64,000 nucleotides of DNA from Sindora glabra (GCA_020226215.1 CM035235.1:66489283-66553282); one strand, 5' to 3'; positions 1 to 13,800 are shown, counted from the stretch's first letter. Notes: generated by a model not told the origin, from the sequence alone. Made by a program: numbers and translations.

Positions 1-2642
1 TGTCAAATTATATATATTAAAATAACTATAATTAGTTCATCATATTATATTATTTCATTTCGGGCACGGGTATTTCTTTTGATGGTGGACTTATATATAG
101 TTTAATATGAAATGTGTGTCTACACTAACCTTATGTAAAATTATAAGTTTCATATCTAATATTCTTAATAATTTTTAAATTTTGTTCTATTTAAATATTA
201 AAATAGATATAGCTCGCTCATCCTCGTATTCTGACTCCATCATTGACTCCGCTAGTCAAACGAAATATCAAAGGCCGCGTAATTTGGCCAAAATATTGTA
301 GAATACCTCGGACGGTGGTTTCCCATCTTTGGTAGTATTTATGTTAGGCATTCACTCCTTAATTTTGCAATCTCTCATCATTTAGCAATCTCTCTTGAGA
401 AAGATCGATATGGCCATAAATTGTTCTTCTTTCAATTTTTTGGCAAAACCTGAAAGAAGAATAGCGCTCAAGACCAGCTGCAGTTGCAATAAAACACTAA
501 ACAAACTGACAGGAAGCATTTCGCTGATTATTGAGGTAATTAAATACAACAATTTCTTGTTTCTTTGTATTATACTTTTTGACAATTTCATGTAAGTCCG
601 GTCGGTCCGGATCCCCAGCATAGCAAAGAAAAGTTCAAAGGTACATGGAGCCTTTTTATGTGCTCTGTGGTATAAGAAATTAATTTTAAAATTAATTTCC
701 AATTGAAATATTAGTCGAAAATTTGGCACAAAATTTTAAAATTCTCGCTTGTTGTTTTCAACAGACTTTCGACAAAAATTAATGTATGATGAAATTTCTC
801 ATCAAATCTTTGAAAACTTCTATGCGTAGGAATGGCGGCTTTCCTCTCATTCACACGTGATTCTTATATTTTAAGGGTAAAATTTATGTTACAAATCAAC
901 AAGATTATTCATTATATATTTTCTTATTATTTTACAAATTAATTTTATTGATTTCCTTAATTTTTCATATATATTGCAACCGTTTTCTCTTATTTTTTAT
1001 GTCAAGTTTTAAGTTTAAGTAGGAGTTAATTTGACTTTTATCTTTTAAATTAGTACGTATTGTTAATTGTAAATTTGTTCATTATTGAAGCAATTAGCTT
1101 TTTTTAGAATAATAAGTAAAATTAAATTTATGAAATTAGGATTAACTATTTATATTTCAAACTAGATTTATGAATCATATTTTGAATTGAATTTAATAGA
1201 ATAAACTAATCAAAGATAGGAAAAGAGAATTGGATAATGCGATATGCATCGAGGATGGGATTTAAAATTAGGTTTAACTTATTTTTATCAATAATTGATA
1301 CATTGAGGGAAGTTAACTTATCTTTTATTATTAAAATAATTATTATATTTATTATTATGATAATCATCTTATAATTTATTTTTATTTTGCTAATTATTAA
1401 TATTTATAATTATTATAATTTTATTAATTATTATTTTATTATTAATGTTATTATTGCTATTATTTTTACTTTTATTGTTTATTTATTATTATTTTCTAAT
1501 AATTATTATTTTATAAATATTATTCTTTTTTATTATTAATATTTTTTCTATCATTAATGTTTTATTTTTACTATTTCTTAATAATATTATTTTTGTTATC
1601 ATTATCATTATTTTTAATTTTATTATTATTTTATAATAATTATTTGTTATTATTATCAAAACCTAAAATTTAGAATGAGGGAATGAGATTTCTTGAAAAA
1701 TTAGGAGAATTGTCGTTATCTCATTTGAAGTAATTTCATTAAAAAAATAGAAAAAGGTTGGAATAACGTTTTTTTGAATTAAACATGTACAAAAGAAATG
1801 AAAATTCTCAATTTTCTTTTCCTAGATTACACTGAACCAAGCACTCTCTAATTTTTTTTTCATTTTTTTAATGAATTAGTGACTTTGGAACCCTTGTAAT
1901 ATATCTTTAAAAAAATTGGATTGGAAAAGTTATTGGATTATGATTCGATAAGTCCAATCAATTAAACTAATAATTGGAACAAATGATATCATAAATAAAC
2001 AAGTTATGTAAATTTATTAAAACAATAATAGCTAATATATATTTTATATTGGAGCTCATAATTTATCAAAAAAATAAGAGTCTAAAAAAATTAATCAGAC
2101 TAGTGATTATTTAATCTATTAAATGTTAAATTTCTTCTTCAATTAGTTTTTGGTTACGCGTAGATTTACTGGACCAATCCAATCAAATTAAAGAAGGTCT
2201 AAAAGCCAAATAAATAGGGAAAAAATTTGGTCGGCCAGTATTTGGAAACCAGACCAACTTTTCAGTTTTCTTAGATTTGTACCGATTCGGTTCGATTATT
2301 AAAACGGTTTTTTAAGTTGATTCAAATAAAATGATATAATGTTCAGTAATAAGATTATTTGGCTCGATCTAATTTTTGAAATACAACAGTATTGAGATTT
2401 GGAAGAGATTGACATAGAAATAGTAGTTATTCGTTAACAAAGTATGAAATTATGGTTAAAAATCTTCATGAACATTACATTATATTTCATTTATAATTTG
2501 ATATCTTTTTACATGTGATTTTTTTCTTGATTTTGATTTTTTTTATGTTAAATTACTTGTATTAACGCAGATGTTTGATTACTTTAATTGCCTAAGGCAG
2601 ACTTATTCAGCTATTTGGAGAACTTATCTCATTTGAAAGCGG
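1..2642. other. AT-rich upstream intergenic DNA, no gene recognised
   Basis: This stretch lies upstream of receptor-kinase copy A. It has short open frames on both strands around 380-730, but none shows a recognisable domain or splice pattern. Positions 200-400 are less AT-rich than the rest, but I see no protein similarity there. I found no rRNA, tRNA or long reading frame. Any promoter of copy A would lie in the last few hundred bases, but I cannot pick out a convincing TATA box or start site. Confidence 0.6.
1318..1660. repeat. Low-complexity TTA/ATT-rich tract
   Basis: About 340 bases consist almost entirely of A and T, with irregular TTA, TTATTA and ATTATT units and only rare C or G. 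It is a degenerate microsatellite-like tract with no coding capacity. Confidence 0.8.
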
Positions 2643-2769
2643 ATGCCAAACATGGAGAGTTCACCAAAATGGAACGTTCCACTTCTAGGAGTAATGTATC
2701 TCATCACATTTATTTGCTTAATCAGTGGCAACTCAGACCAATTAGTTGCAGAAAAAATTGACGATTCAG
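2643..2769 (+). pseudogene. Copy A exon 1: signal peptide
   Basis: The frame opens with MPNMESSPKW. A hydrophobic stretch of about 17 residues (from VPLLGVMYLI) follows, then a short polar tail: a typical secretory signal that ends in phase 1 at a GT donor (2770). A second in-frame ATG at 2652 would also leave the signal intact. The exon is open, so the lesions of this gene lie downstream. No matching exon was found for copy B. Confidence 0.75.
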
Positions 2770-3520
2770 GTAACGGCTGTATTTTGAGGAAGCTTTTTTT
2801 TTTTTTTCCCCCTTGCTTAGAATAATTTCTAAATGAACCAGTTTTTAACAAGTTTTATGAGAGTTGGCTTTTACTTAACTAATATTTAAACTTTCGACTG
2901 ACAACTTTTCTTTATTTTTTAAATTTCCTCATTGTAATTTAGTTTATTTTTTAAAAGCTTTATATAATTAATAACTTAACTGATTTACATTAGAAATGTT
3001 TAGTAAGATGTACTTAATTTATACTTATTTAAAATAATTATATTTTAAAATATTACATATTTATTTATATTTAATTAATAAATATTGAGTGAATAGTTAT
3101 TTGTATAATTAGCATATAAATTGTCATTTAATTAAGTGAAGAGAGAGAAACTAAAAAAAATCTAAAAACTTTTAATTACAAATTGAAAAAGAATTCAGTG
3201 CATTTCTTAAGAAATATATTGGATGAATTTGAAGAGAGATAAAGATATTTTTTTTTAAAACTATTAGTCTCAATAAAGAAAGGAAAAAGCAATGGACCCA
3301 AAATAACAATTATATTTATATCTTTCAGAAAATGGTAGAAAAATGATAAAAGGAAAAAGGGAGAATCTGGATCTATTATAAATTACCCTATGAAAAATTA
3401 CTTTGTGAAGCTATTTAGATCAAAGTTTTTTTTTTGAAAAAAAATTAGTTAGTGGGAGAAAGACACTCGAATTACTCTGATAATAAGTTCATGTGTTGCT
3501 GTCCACTCAATAATAGTACG

Positions 3521-3616
3521 CTGAAGTGTACTATTTATCAAATGTATGCCGTGAACTGAAGTGTACTATTTATCAAATGTATGCCGTGAACTGAAGTGTA
3601 CTATTTATCAAATGTA
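3521..3616. repeat. 35-bp tandem repeat, about 2.7 copies
   Basis: Units begin at 3521, 3556 and 3591, each starting CTGAAGTGTACTATTTATCA. The first two are identical over 35 bp and the third is cut after 26 bp. The perfect identity suggests recent slippage or duplication. Confidence 0.9.
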
Positions 3617-5139
3617 CGCTGAAGTTTTCCCCCCCGGTAATCCACACTGATGGACTGATACAGTCAATTTGAATCCATCTTCTTATTTTCTTTTTTGTTT
3701 TTAAAGATATATAAACTTAAAATTTTAATGTGCAACAATAATGAAAATCCCTTTTTATATACAATAGAAATCATAAAAAATATTGTATTTTTGTTTCTTT
3801 AATATCACATGAAAATGACCAAAAAAAAGTCGGATGCACATATATTTTCATTTTGTTTAACTTTCTTTCTTTAGGCTATATATGTATTTTCTTGAACATT
3901 TTTCTCTAGAAAGTTTTATTTGTTTGTATAAAATACAAGAGTGACATATCACTCATATAATTTGATTAAAAAATTATGATATTTAATAGTATGATAGTAG
4001 TAAAAATAATTTTCACTTTGAAATAGAAGATATTATTTTCAATGATATTCTTCATATTTAACATTGATTAAATATAATATTTTCTATAATCCTAACATTA
4101 TATAATTATATTTTTATGAAAAATATTTTTTATCAAAATAGTGCACCTTTAGACTCCATTTATTTTGACACAAAATATATTCTACAAAATTATAATCATA
4201 CAATATCAAGATAGTAAAAAATGATTAATATATTTAATGTTAAATGTAATCAATTTGGTGAAAAATAAATTCCTCTTTTTCAAAGGAGAAGTTATTTCCC
4301 ACCTCTATCATGACTTTAGAAATTATTTTTTTAATTATAAAGTATAAAAACACATAATACTCTTTCATTTATATATAATGAGATGGTCTTTTCTTATGAA
4401 AAATATCTTTTGAAAAGTAAACACAGCCTTAGCCTAATAAAGTAATTTCTATAGGAAGATGTCATTTATATATAGATTAATAAAAAAGTCATATACTATT
4501 TGTATTGATAGTTTAAAAAAATGACACTTAAAAGCATAATAATAGAAGAAAGCAACCTTTTTTGAAAAAAATAGAAAAATTTATTTTATTAAACCCTTCA
4601 TATTTAATGTTAAATAAATAAAATATTTCTATTATTTTAATATTTTATAGTTATATTTTACAAATAATAGTATTTTTTTGTCGAAATAAGTCGAGGTTTA
4701 ATCATACGCCATTTTCATGACATAACATGCTTTATATTCTTAAAAATATTGCATGAACTAGAAAAATTTATTGGCGACTAATTATACACACACATACATG
4801 AATATTATAAAACAAAATTTTTATTCAAAATGAAACTTAAAAGTATAAAGCTATATAATAAAAATTCAAAATTAATTTATTTTCACACATTAAATGTATT
4901 AATCTTTTTGTATTTATTACTTAAAAAACACAATGTTTGGAGGCAATCTTTAATCTCCAAACGTTTTATAGAGTTGAAAAGTATGGGCGTGGAACTCTCG
5001 TCACGAACTACTCACCCTTTCCTTTATATTTTTTTTATTTTTTATAGTGTTGAAAAAATTAATTTTTTACTTTTTTCCTTTCATATATTATTATAATCTT
5101 TTTCCTCATATTTTCTTACCATGAATTAAATTTAGAGAT

Positions 5140-5332
5140 AATTATAATTTATTCACCTGTAATTGTATTAATATTTCATTTAACATTTTTCTATTTTCAA
5201 ACATTGTAATTTGTTTATAGGTACTTTCTATTATTAATATTTTGTTCATCTAATTTTTAATCACATTTTTAATGGAATATTTTATAACAGGTGAATTTGA
5301 ACGAAATCATAAGGGAATAAATTATAATTTTT
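5140..5332. mobile_element. MITE-like element, about 193 bp
   Basis: The left end reads AATTATAATTTATTCACC, and the right end is its inverted counterpart around GGGAATAAATTATAATT. The ends pair over about 20 bp with one or two mismatches, and the interior is AT-rich and non-coding. The target duplication is not clear. The ends resemble those of the element at 5854-6067, so the two may be related. Confidence 0.55.
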
Positions 5333-5853
5333 TATATTTATGTGAATTAATGTTCAAAATTTTCAATTGGTATTAAAAAATTATGTTTGAACTTAGATCT
5401 ATAAACTATATTTCATCATTATATAATATATTTCATCGTTATATGCTTTATAAAATTATTCGGAATATATATATATGCAATTTTGTTATTTATAAATATC
5501 AAGAGTCTCAGTTAATTTTGTTACATGTTTCATGTGAATTGGACTTCTTTAAAGTGCAGAATATATTTTAAATGGTAAAATAAGTTATCACAATCTTTGA
5601 CGAGAAAATTAAGAGAGTAGATAGTTATAAATGTAAAAAAAATTAATTCATTATTATTTATTAAATTTTAAACATTTTATTTTTCTATCAAGAGTTAGAT
5701 ATTTTATTTTACACTTTAGAGAAGGCAAATCCCATTTCATGCATTGTAATAAATTTTTTTCCTTGTTAAAGTTATGATATTAAAAGTAAAGAGACAAAAC
5801 TAATATATTTTAACCCTTAATTAAAATTATTGATATTAATTTATATAAATATA

Positions 5854-6067
5854 AGAAAATTACACTTCACTCACATATGATTATGTCTGATTTCAACACT
5901 TAACTCACATGTTATGAAATTTTTCATTAAAAATTGGATGGAAAAAAAGTTTAAGTGAATAAAATGTTAACAGTAAAAAACACAAGTGAATAAATTGTAA
6001 TGCTTAAAACCATATGTGAATTAAGTGAAAATCAACAAAATTACATGTTAATAAAGTGTAATTTCCT
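5854..6067. mobile_element. MITE-like element, about 214 bp
   Basis: The left end reads GAAAATTACACTTCACTCAC. The right end inverted reads GGAAATTACACTTTATTAAC, giving a terminal inverted repeat of roughly 20 bp with a few mismatches. Internal bits such as CATATG(T/A)GA also occur inverted near both ends. There is no coding capacity. The superfamily is not assigned. Confidence 0.55.
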
Positions 6068-6246
6068 CTTAATTTTGAACCTTTTTTTCAATCCTGTTTA
6101 ACAATGCATGTTTTGTCTCGTGAAGAATTTGTATATGTTTCTTGAGCATCTTTTGAATTAACATTTAAGCCTCTGCAAAAATTTGGATGCTAAGTCTGTG
6201 CTCTTTTCTTCAAGATTTTCTTTTGATTATTTTCTTTGGTCCATAG

Positions 6247-6346
6247 ACTACATATGCATCGACTCTGGTATTGAAGAAGACTATATAAATCCTAAGACTT
6301 CCCAAAGTATAATCCATTATCAAGCGTCAGTTAATCCATATTTGAA
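6247..6346 (+). pseudogene. Degenerate duplicate of the malectin exon-2 start
   Basis: After an AG at 6245-6246 the frame reads DYICIDSGIEEDYIN. This resembles the conserved malectin-like opening F-I-x-I-D-C-G seen again at 6385. It could even splice in phase to exon 1, but it soon reaches a stop and is followed by the better-matching exon 2 within 150 bp. It looks like a partial tandem duplication of the exon start, or a relic of another copy. Confidence 0.45.
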
Positions 6347-6384
6347 GGTTTTATGCTAATATGCACTCTTTTTGCTAAATCCAG

Positions 6385-6952
6385 AATTCATAGGTATCGA
6401 TTGTAGGGTTTCTGAGGGTTACATGGACGAAAGAACTGGTCTCTGGTTTCAAACAGACAAAAATTTCATAGAAACAGGAATCAATCGCGAAATAGTTTCT
6501 TCTGACAACGATAATCCTTTCTACGGACGAATGTTGAAGACAATATGAATCTTCCCAGAAGGAAACCGGAATTGTTACACTCTTAAACCCAAACAAGGCA
6601 AGAACAACACCTACAACATCGGAGCTGTGTTTTCGTATCAAAACTATGACCACAAAAATCAAGTTCCAACTTTCGATTTGTAAATTGGAGCGAACTACTG
6701 GGAGACAGTTGTGCTGGATAATGCAAGTCGTGTGATGTATTATGATATGATTTATCAGTCCTTGACAGACATCATACAAGTTTGTCTCGTAAACACTGGA
6801 TCTGGAACACATTTCATCTCTTCGTTGGAATTGCTGAGTCTGAATAGCAACAATTCAATCTATTCGAACTACTCTCCTTTCCTTCCATTGGATTCTCTAG
6901 GGGGGCGGATTGATATTGGCACCTCCGATCCCATGACATCAGATCCATCCAG
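6385..6952 (+). pseudogene. Copy A exon 2: N-terminal half of malectin-like domain
   Basis: The exon reads FIGIDC, then a YMDERTGLWFQTD segment, LKPKQGKNNTY, SYQNYD and CLVNTGSGTHFISSLEL, the usual order of the extracellular malectin-like domain. Two premature stops interrupt it: TGA 6546-6548 where copy B has Arg (LRSFPEG), and TAA 6681-6683 where copy B has Tyr (LDLY). There is no frameshift. It ends in phase 2 at donor GT 6953. The domain would bind a ligand, probably carbohydrate or peptide, at the cell surface; that role is known for the family and not shown here. Confidence 0.85.
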
Positions 6953-8130
6953 GTATTGCATGTTGAAATTTTTGTCCCCCCCCCCCTTTTTTTTTACTTG
7001 TCTTCTTTATTTCTTTTTTTTCGGGGCATTTTTCTGCCACCTTAGAAAGAGATCCATATGCCAATGAAGTGACACTAACACAAATTATCACTCATACCAT
7101 GAATTATGCCATAAAAATTTGAAATTGTGACAATTTTATCTCTTCCCATAAAAATAAAAGATTCAAACAAATATTAAGAAGAATTTATGGAATGAGAAAA
7201 CTTTACCTATGATAATGTGTCACTTATGTTACAAAATAACTTATGAAAATACTTTATATGCAAACAAAGTATAACTTATGCCACAATATAAGTAGGAAAA
7301 CTTTATTCATGGCAAAGTATTATTTGTGCTATAATATAATAAGTAAAAAATTAACTTGTGATGAATATACATATAAAAAATCATTAAATTGATTGAGTTT
7401 CCTTCTTCAAATTTGGAAGGGTAAAATAAAATCTAAAGGGATAAATCTATACTACCAAGAAGAGCTAATTTGGCAAACTTCTATGAAGCAAATAGACTAG
7501 GGTCATAGATTGGTTTAATTGATATGTGAAACCAATAATATTTTTATATATATTGTTATAATCCTTTCACAATCATGATCGGCATGGAATTGATAATCTT
7601 AATCTCACAAGCCTTTCCTATCTATATTCTCATTACGTTTTAAAAGCAGGATCTCATATGATTTTCTACTAAGTGACAACAATTTGAAGGAATAGTCATA
7701 GGAACTCATCCACTTTCATATAATCAAAAATTCAAGTTTTACATTGGATATAATCAAAAGTGTGTTATGCAAACTTATGAGCCTAGCAACTAAAGAAGTA
7801 TAAGTTGGCTTGACCATCACCTTGCATGAAGCAATTTATGCATCTACCTATTTATAACCATGGTCCTAATTAGAAAGTTTAAATGACATTTTACAATTAA
7901 TTACAGTTTCAAATAATAGATGTTGCATAGTTTGCAAAAGAAGAAAAGATCCACAATCCCATTTATTGTGGAGGCACTACAAGAAATCAGTCAATTTTTT
8001 ACGTCCAAATGCGTCAGAAATACATCTAAAAATCTCAATTTATGAGGATTTTCGACGTCCTCCAAAATGTTAGTATTTGACTCATCGAAAAATTTTTTGA
8101 CATACATTACTGTCAAAAATTTTTTACATC

Positions 8131-8360
8131 ATCTCCAACATCCATGTGCATAAAAAATTTTGATTCCCAAATACATAAAAAAATACGTCAAAAATTCCAA
8201 AGTCATCTCCAACATCCATGTGCATTAGAAATTCTGATGCCTAAATACATTGGAAATTTCATCAAAATTTTCTAACATCATCTACGACATCCATGTGCAT
8301 AAAAAATATTGATGCCCATATATGTCAAAAAATTTGTCAAAATTTTTTGATGTTATTTCT
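8131..8360. repeat. CACTA subterminal repeats, period about 75 bp
   Basis: The motif ATCTCCAACATCCATGTGCA (with variants) recurs at 8131, 8205 and 8280, spaced 74 and 75 bp. Each copy is followed by a TGATTCCCAA or TGATGCC block and AT-rich ACGTCAAAAATTT sequence. In CACTA elements such subterminal repeats bind the TNPA-type protein; their place directly inside the TIR fits that role. Confidence 0.7.
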
Positions 8361-8732
8361 GATGGCAAAAAATGTCAAAAATAAATGAATGCCAATGCAC
8401 GTAATTTTTTTCAATGGCCACGTACATTAGAAAACATGACATGTCACACTTCTGAAGTCATTATTCATCAGAAAGATGTCAGAAAATATAACACAACAAA
8501 AAAAATTTTTTGAAAGAATTTTATTTTTTTTTAAATTTTGCCACTTGATTAAATAACTCAGTATCAATTTTGAATATATATAACCTACCTTAAATCCAAT
8601 CTAATATGTAAATGCAAATTGAAATATATTAGAAATCAAGATCAAAATGATATAACTATTGTCCATATAATTCAACCAAAATATCTTAAATAAAGGTATC
8701 AAACATTTGAACAATTTAAATTAAAAATTATT

Positions 8733-10731
8733 TCATGATGTAGTCCCATAATCTTCCTCATCCTCTACTCTTGCATTTTGGTTTGAAGGATTTTGTTGTG
8801 AAGCCTGTGATGATCTACTAGAATGTTGTTGTGGCCATGTTGTTGGATATGTTGGATATGTCTAACATGGTTGGATTGGTTGTTGTCTAGAAAGAGGCCG
8901 CATAGAAGTGTGATGAGAAGCCATATGTGAAAAAGGCATTTGGACAAGCATCTAAGTGTGCATATAAAGAGCAGGCATCTGAGTAGATGGTCCACAGGAC
9001 ATAGAAGGCATTTGAGTAGCTGGTCCACAAGGCATAAAAGGCATCTGAGTAGGTGGTCCATAAGGCATAGAGGGTTGTTGGATACTTGGAGGTTACATTC
9101 TAAATTATTGCATCATGGATTGAACTGATTGTAATAAGGTCATCATAATTACATCCACCTTTTGTTTCCATTCTACATCCACTTGTGAAGAATAAGTAGA
9201 AGGCCCTCTAAAATATTTTGACTCAGACCACATTATGTGCGCTTGTGATCATATCCTATAGATTCGACCTCGTTTCTCTCCTACAACTTGTTTCCATATT
9301 TAGGTATCAGATGGCACAGATGAACTGCGACTCCTTTTTAATGTTGATTAAGACACTGACAATCTCTCTTTCTCTTTATTGAAATTTTCCTACAAGGGGA
9401 AATTAAAGTTTGAATAAAAAATTGTTAAATTTACACAAACTAACATAAAATAACCATAATCCATACTCAATTAAACTAACAACTTACAAATGTTTGAGCA
9501 GCATAAGAATCCACCCACTACCTTACACAATCTTTCTTCTTTTTGAATTTATGTAAGTCAGCAAACACTTCATGAAATTCAGCTTTCTTTCCAGTTTGTT
9601 TCTCCTATTTGAAATAATTTAAAATTTAAAAGTAACATATTAGGCAATTGGTTATACACATAGAATATATATATATAAGGTTTTACTTACTTTTTTAAGG
9701 ACATGTTCCACCATAGATATGGAACCCCCACAATGAAGGGATGCACTTAGTTTTGCAGCTCGATTCTTTTATTTTGCTCTTGCAGTTGTTTAAATTTTGG
9801 ATCTTGCCATTGACGTAGGAGATCTTGCCAAATTTGGTTACTAATCCAAATATACTTTTTTCCGGTTGTTCTAGCCTTGTTGAATGCATTGCTCAACATT
9901 CTAGACCCTTGGTGATTAAAAGCTTGCCATAATTTGTCACGATTAACAGGATTCCATTGGTAGAATTTCTACAAATAACATATTGACAAAAAAACATATC
10001 AAATGACATAACCTTAATGATAGATGGAAATAATTAAATATATTAAATTGATAAATTAGTATAGAATACCCTAAATTCTCTATCAAACCACTTCAATCGA
10101 GTTAATTTTGCAATATTTGCCCATTTTGCCCATGGTTCTGTAAAGAATCTCTGTACAATATCCTTAATACAATGCACAGGTCCTTTTATAGGAAAAAACT
10201 TGTTTCAATATTAAAAAATATCATAATCTATTATATAGTTTTAAATTAGTCATAAGCATAAATAATGAAGTAAACAAATATGATAACTTACGTTCGCCTA
10301 AGCATTGGAAGTATGTTTTCACCAGGTGCAAAGTGAAATCGATCATAGCCTAGCCTAATCGAAGTTATTGATATTTGAGTGGAAGCCAAATGATTAGTAG
10401 ATGAGGTAGGTGACTCGTGAGAAGATTGGGTGAAAGGCATGCTAGAAGAAAGGGACTGAATGGGAGATGACACATAAAAAGGTGAATGTGCAGGGCCCAA
10501 TGTAGGAGGACACATTCTAGAATGAGTTTGTGTGGGAGGGACCATACTAGAAGTCATCTATGGCAAGATTTGATCAAAGTTTATTAGGCCCAGGAGTAGG
10601 CATAAACGTATATCCCAATGAATGTTGGCCATCAAAAGGTATCCTTGCCAGGGGTGCTGAAATAAAGTAGGAACAGACTAATTCTTTTTTAACTTTGCCT
10701 TGACCTCCTCCTTAACCTTTTTTGATGACAT
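8733..10731 (-). pseudogene. TNPA-like protein with plant Ptta/En/Spm (Transposase_24) domain, broken
   Basis: Reading the minus strand from ATG 10729-10731 gives a Lys-rich start (MSSKKVKEEVKAKL), a Pro/Ser-rich N-terminal part and the conserved block PWAKWANIAKLTRLKWF (around 10080-10150). An intron follows, then KFYQWNP, a WISNQIWQDLLRQW segment and LSASLHCGGS (around 9720-9970), the signature order of the plant Ptta/En/Spm transposase family. The C-terminal part has a GPxTQMP repeat and ends ...EDEEDYGTTS with stop at 8733. A stop near 10682, frameshifts near 10600-10650 and 9770, and further stops break it. In CACTA elements this protein binds the subterminal repeats and cooperates with the TNP2-type transposase encoded upstream. 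Exon limits are approximate. Confidence 0.75.
8976..9074 (-). repeat. 33-bp coding tandem repeat (11-residue GPxTQMP unit)
   Basis: Three 33-bp units start at about 8976, 9009 and 9042. On the minus strand they encode an 11-residue unit of the form GPxTQMPxMxC in the C-terminal region of the TNPA-like protein. The period is a multiple of three, so the frame was kept when the repeat expanded. Confidence 0.75.
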
Positions 10732-10866
10732 TTGTATTAAGAAAGCATATCAAATAAATAAGTATTGAAAAATTCTAACATTCAGAGCATGTATATCAAA
10801 CAAAATGGGCATATATATACTATGCAGAAAAATACTCAATTTCAATAAAGGTATAAATAATGTGAT

Positions 10867-13800
10867 TTAAGATATACAAGTAATGACATTCAATATACAA
10901 ACAAGATTGTCTATTTTCTCATCCTCATTACTATTTTGGTCTGAATCATCTAAACTTATGAAGTAAGATTCTTCATATTCATTTTCTGATTCTTCATCAT
11001 CTTCTGCAATATGATTTCCTTTCAAATTAGAAGCTTCAACTTCCTCCATTCCTCCATTAAGGTCATGTAAGTTATCAATTTGTTCGATCTCAAGTATAAT
11101 CTGAATAGAAGGAGATCTTTCATTTTGGTAAGCACCTTCCAATATAGCATTATTTTCAACCATACCTTTTAGTTTAGTTTTGATTACCACCCACCAAGGT
11201 CGCTTCTCTTTTATTAATTTTGGATATGGTGCATAATACACTTGTGTTACTTGATGTGCAAAGATGAACGGATCATATTTAGCACATCTTTTATTATGCT
11301 TGACCTCCATAATTCCATACTCTTTGTAAACTTTTATTCCACAATCAATTACTGGATCAAACCAATCACAAGCGAATAAGACTAACTTTTTTAAAGGAGT
11401 GCCAGGATACTCAATTTCAATAACCTCTTTAAGCACTCCATAAAAATCATCTTCCCCTATGTTAACATTCCCTGTTCCCTTCACACAAACTCTATTGTTA
11501 TTTGTCTTTTTTCCTTCATTGCATGATAAAGTGTGGAACTTATACCCATTTACAAAATAAATTGACCACATCTTAACCTTCCTAGAAGGACCATATGCTA
11601 AGTCATACAAACATTGATTGGTGACACCATTATCTGCATTTAAGACCTATATTGAATAAGAAAAGAAGATAAAGACTTAATATTAAGAATAAAAGCTAAC
11701 TTTGTAAATTACATATACGAAATAAAGGAATGAAATCCTTACAAAATCTTGAAACTAGTTTTGAAAATGGTTAGCAAGTGTTTCTTCTATATCATGATCT
11801 GCTATATTTTGGTGCATCATCTTCATCCACTGAATGAATAAATTATATGTGCACATATTTAATAAAATGTTAACATATATTATAAGTTAACTTCAAAATC
11901 AACAAAGATATGCATAATGTAAATTGGTACTTAATTTTTATAAAGTTCAACCTTGTTACATTTTAATAAGACATATAAATGGGTAGCATGTAACTCATAT
12001 AGTTCCAACCATCGTTCAGTACATGCACCGAATGGATGACCAAGTAGGTGAAAAATGGATAGAGTACAATCTCTAATTTTAACCTCACCACCATCATCAT
12101 TCTGCCTAACTTTTGTTGCACTTATTTGTATATGAGGCTTAAAATAATATTGACAAAAATGTGCGATTTCTTCAATTAAATATGCCTCACAAATGGATCC
12201 CTCGGGAAGGGCCCTATTTTTTGCTTTCCGCATCAACTTGTTAAGGAATCTCTCATAAGGATACATCCATCAATATTGAATAGGCCCACTGACCAATGCT
12301 TCATATGGCAAATGGCTTAGTAAATGTTCCATAACATCAAAGAATCTAGATGGAAAGATTCTTTCTAATTTGCAAATGATGAAAGGAATATTTTTATGCA
12401 TATTTTGTAAATTTTCCTTCTGTAACATACCTGAACAAATGTCTCTAAAAAATTTGCTCAATTCAGTCAATGGCTTCCATATGCATTTTGGTATTACTCA
12501 AAATGCAATTAGCAATAAACGCTCCATGAATACATGACAATCATGACTTTTCATTCCATATATTCATCCATATGCAACATTCACAGCTCTATCTAATTCG
12601 GCAGCGTAATCATCAGGCATGCATAATTCTTTCACCCACTCACACACTGCTCTTTTTTTATCCATGTCTAGTGCAAACATTACTTTTAGCTTATAAGTTT
12701 TTTCATTTGTTTATTCTTGTAGCTCCAACTCCCTTCTTTTGCAATATTCTTTCAAATCCATCCTTGCTTTGACATTGTCCTTCATTTTACCTTTAGCAGC
12801 CATGAAAGTGTTGAATATGTTATCAAATACATTTTTCTCAGTATGCATTACATTAAGGTTATGGCGAATAAGGTTATTCTTCCAATAAGGCAAGTCCCAA
12901 AATTTACTTTGTTTAGTCGAATTATGAATCTTTCCACACCCTGGTAATCTAATTGGCCAAACTTCAGTTACTTTTGGAAAATGATAGACTCTCATCCATA
13001 ACTGATCACCAGTAAGTCTAATAGGAGGATTTGATAGCTTTACTTTATTCTTCAAGAAGGCATCTTTATTCCTTCTAAAAAGGTGGCCCATATCTAAACA
13101 CATGCGATGACAATCAAACCATGATTGCTTTCTACCATTTTTTAATGTGAATGCTTTTGTTTGCTCCATGCATATTGGACAAGCTAACTTATCGGCTGTC
13201 ATCCAACCTGATAACATACCATACATAGGAAAGTCATTGATTGTCCACATCAAATGTGCTCTCATGATGAAATTTTGCTTGGTAGAAACATTATATGTTA
13301 GTACACCTTCATGCCACAATAGTAATAGTTCATCAATTAAAGGCTCTAAAAATGCATCAATTCTACTTTTAGGATTATTAAGGCCTGGAATGATCATTGT
13401 TAGAAACATGTATGGAGGGGTATTGCACATTTCTGGAGGAAGACTATAAGGAGTAACAATTACAAGCTAACACCAATATGCAACAGCTGATTAACTATAT
13501 GGAGTAAATCCATCTGAACATAAGCCTAGCCTTACATTCCTTGGCTCAGAGGCATAGTCAGGATACACCTGATCAAAGTGCTTCTAAGCCTCTTCATCTG
13601 ATGGATGGCACATCACTCCATCCTCTGTATTATGCTCATGGTGCCACTTCATATGTGGGACTGATTTCATTGATGCATATAATCTTTGCAATCTTGGAAT
13701 GAGTGACACATAATAAAGCCTTTTATATGGTACTTCTTTAGGCCTAGCCCTCCCTAGCTTACATTGTCTATAGAGGAGAGCATTACAAATCATGCATTCT

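Larger units (their letters stand above)
2770..6384 (+). other. Copy A intron 1
   Basis: This AT-rich intron lies between the signal-peptide exon and the first malectin exon. It contains a 35-bp tandem repeat (3521-3616), two MITE-like inverted-repeat elements (5140-5332 and 5854-6067) and a degenerate partial duplicate of the exon-2 start (6247-6346). The open frames at 4830-5096 and 5383-5571 are AT-rich and show no domain. Nothing else was recognised. Confidence 0.6.

Noticed and set aside
382..729. 115-codon minus-strand frame and overlapping plus-strand frame
   Set aside because: No recognisable domain, signal or splice context; AT-rich chance frames.
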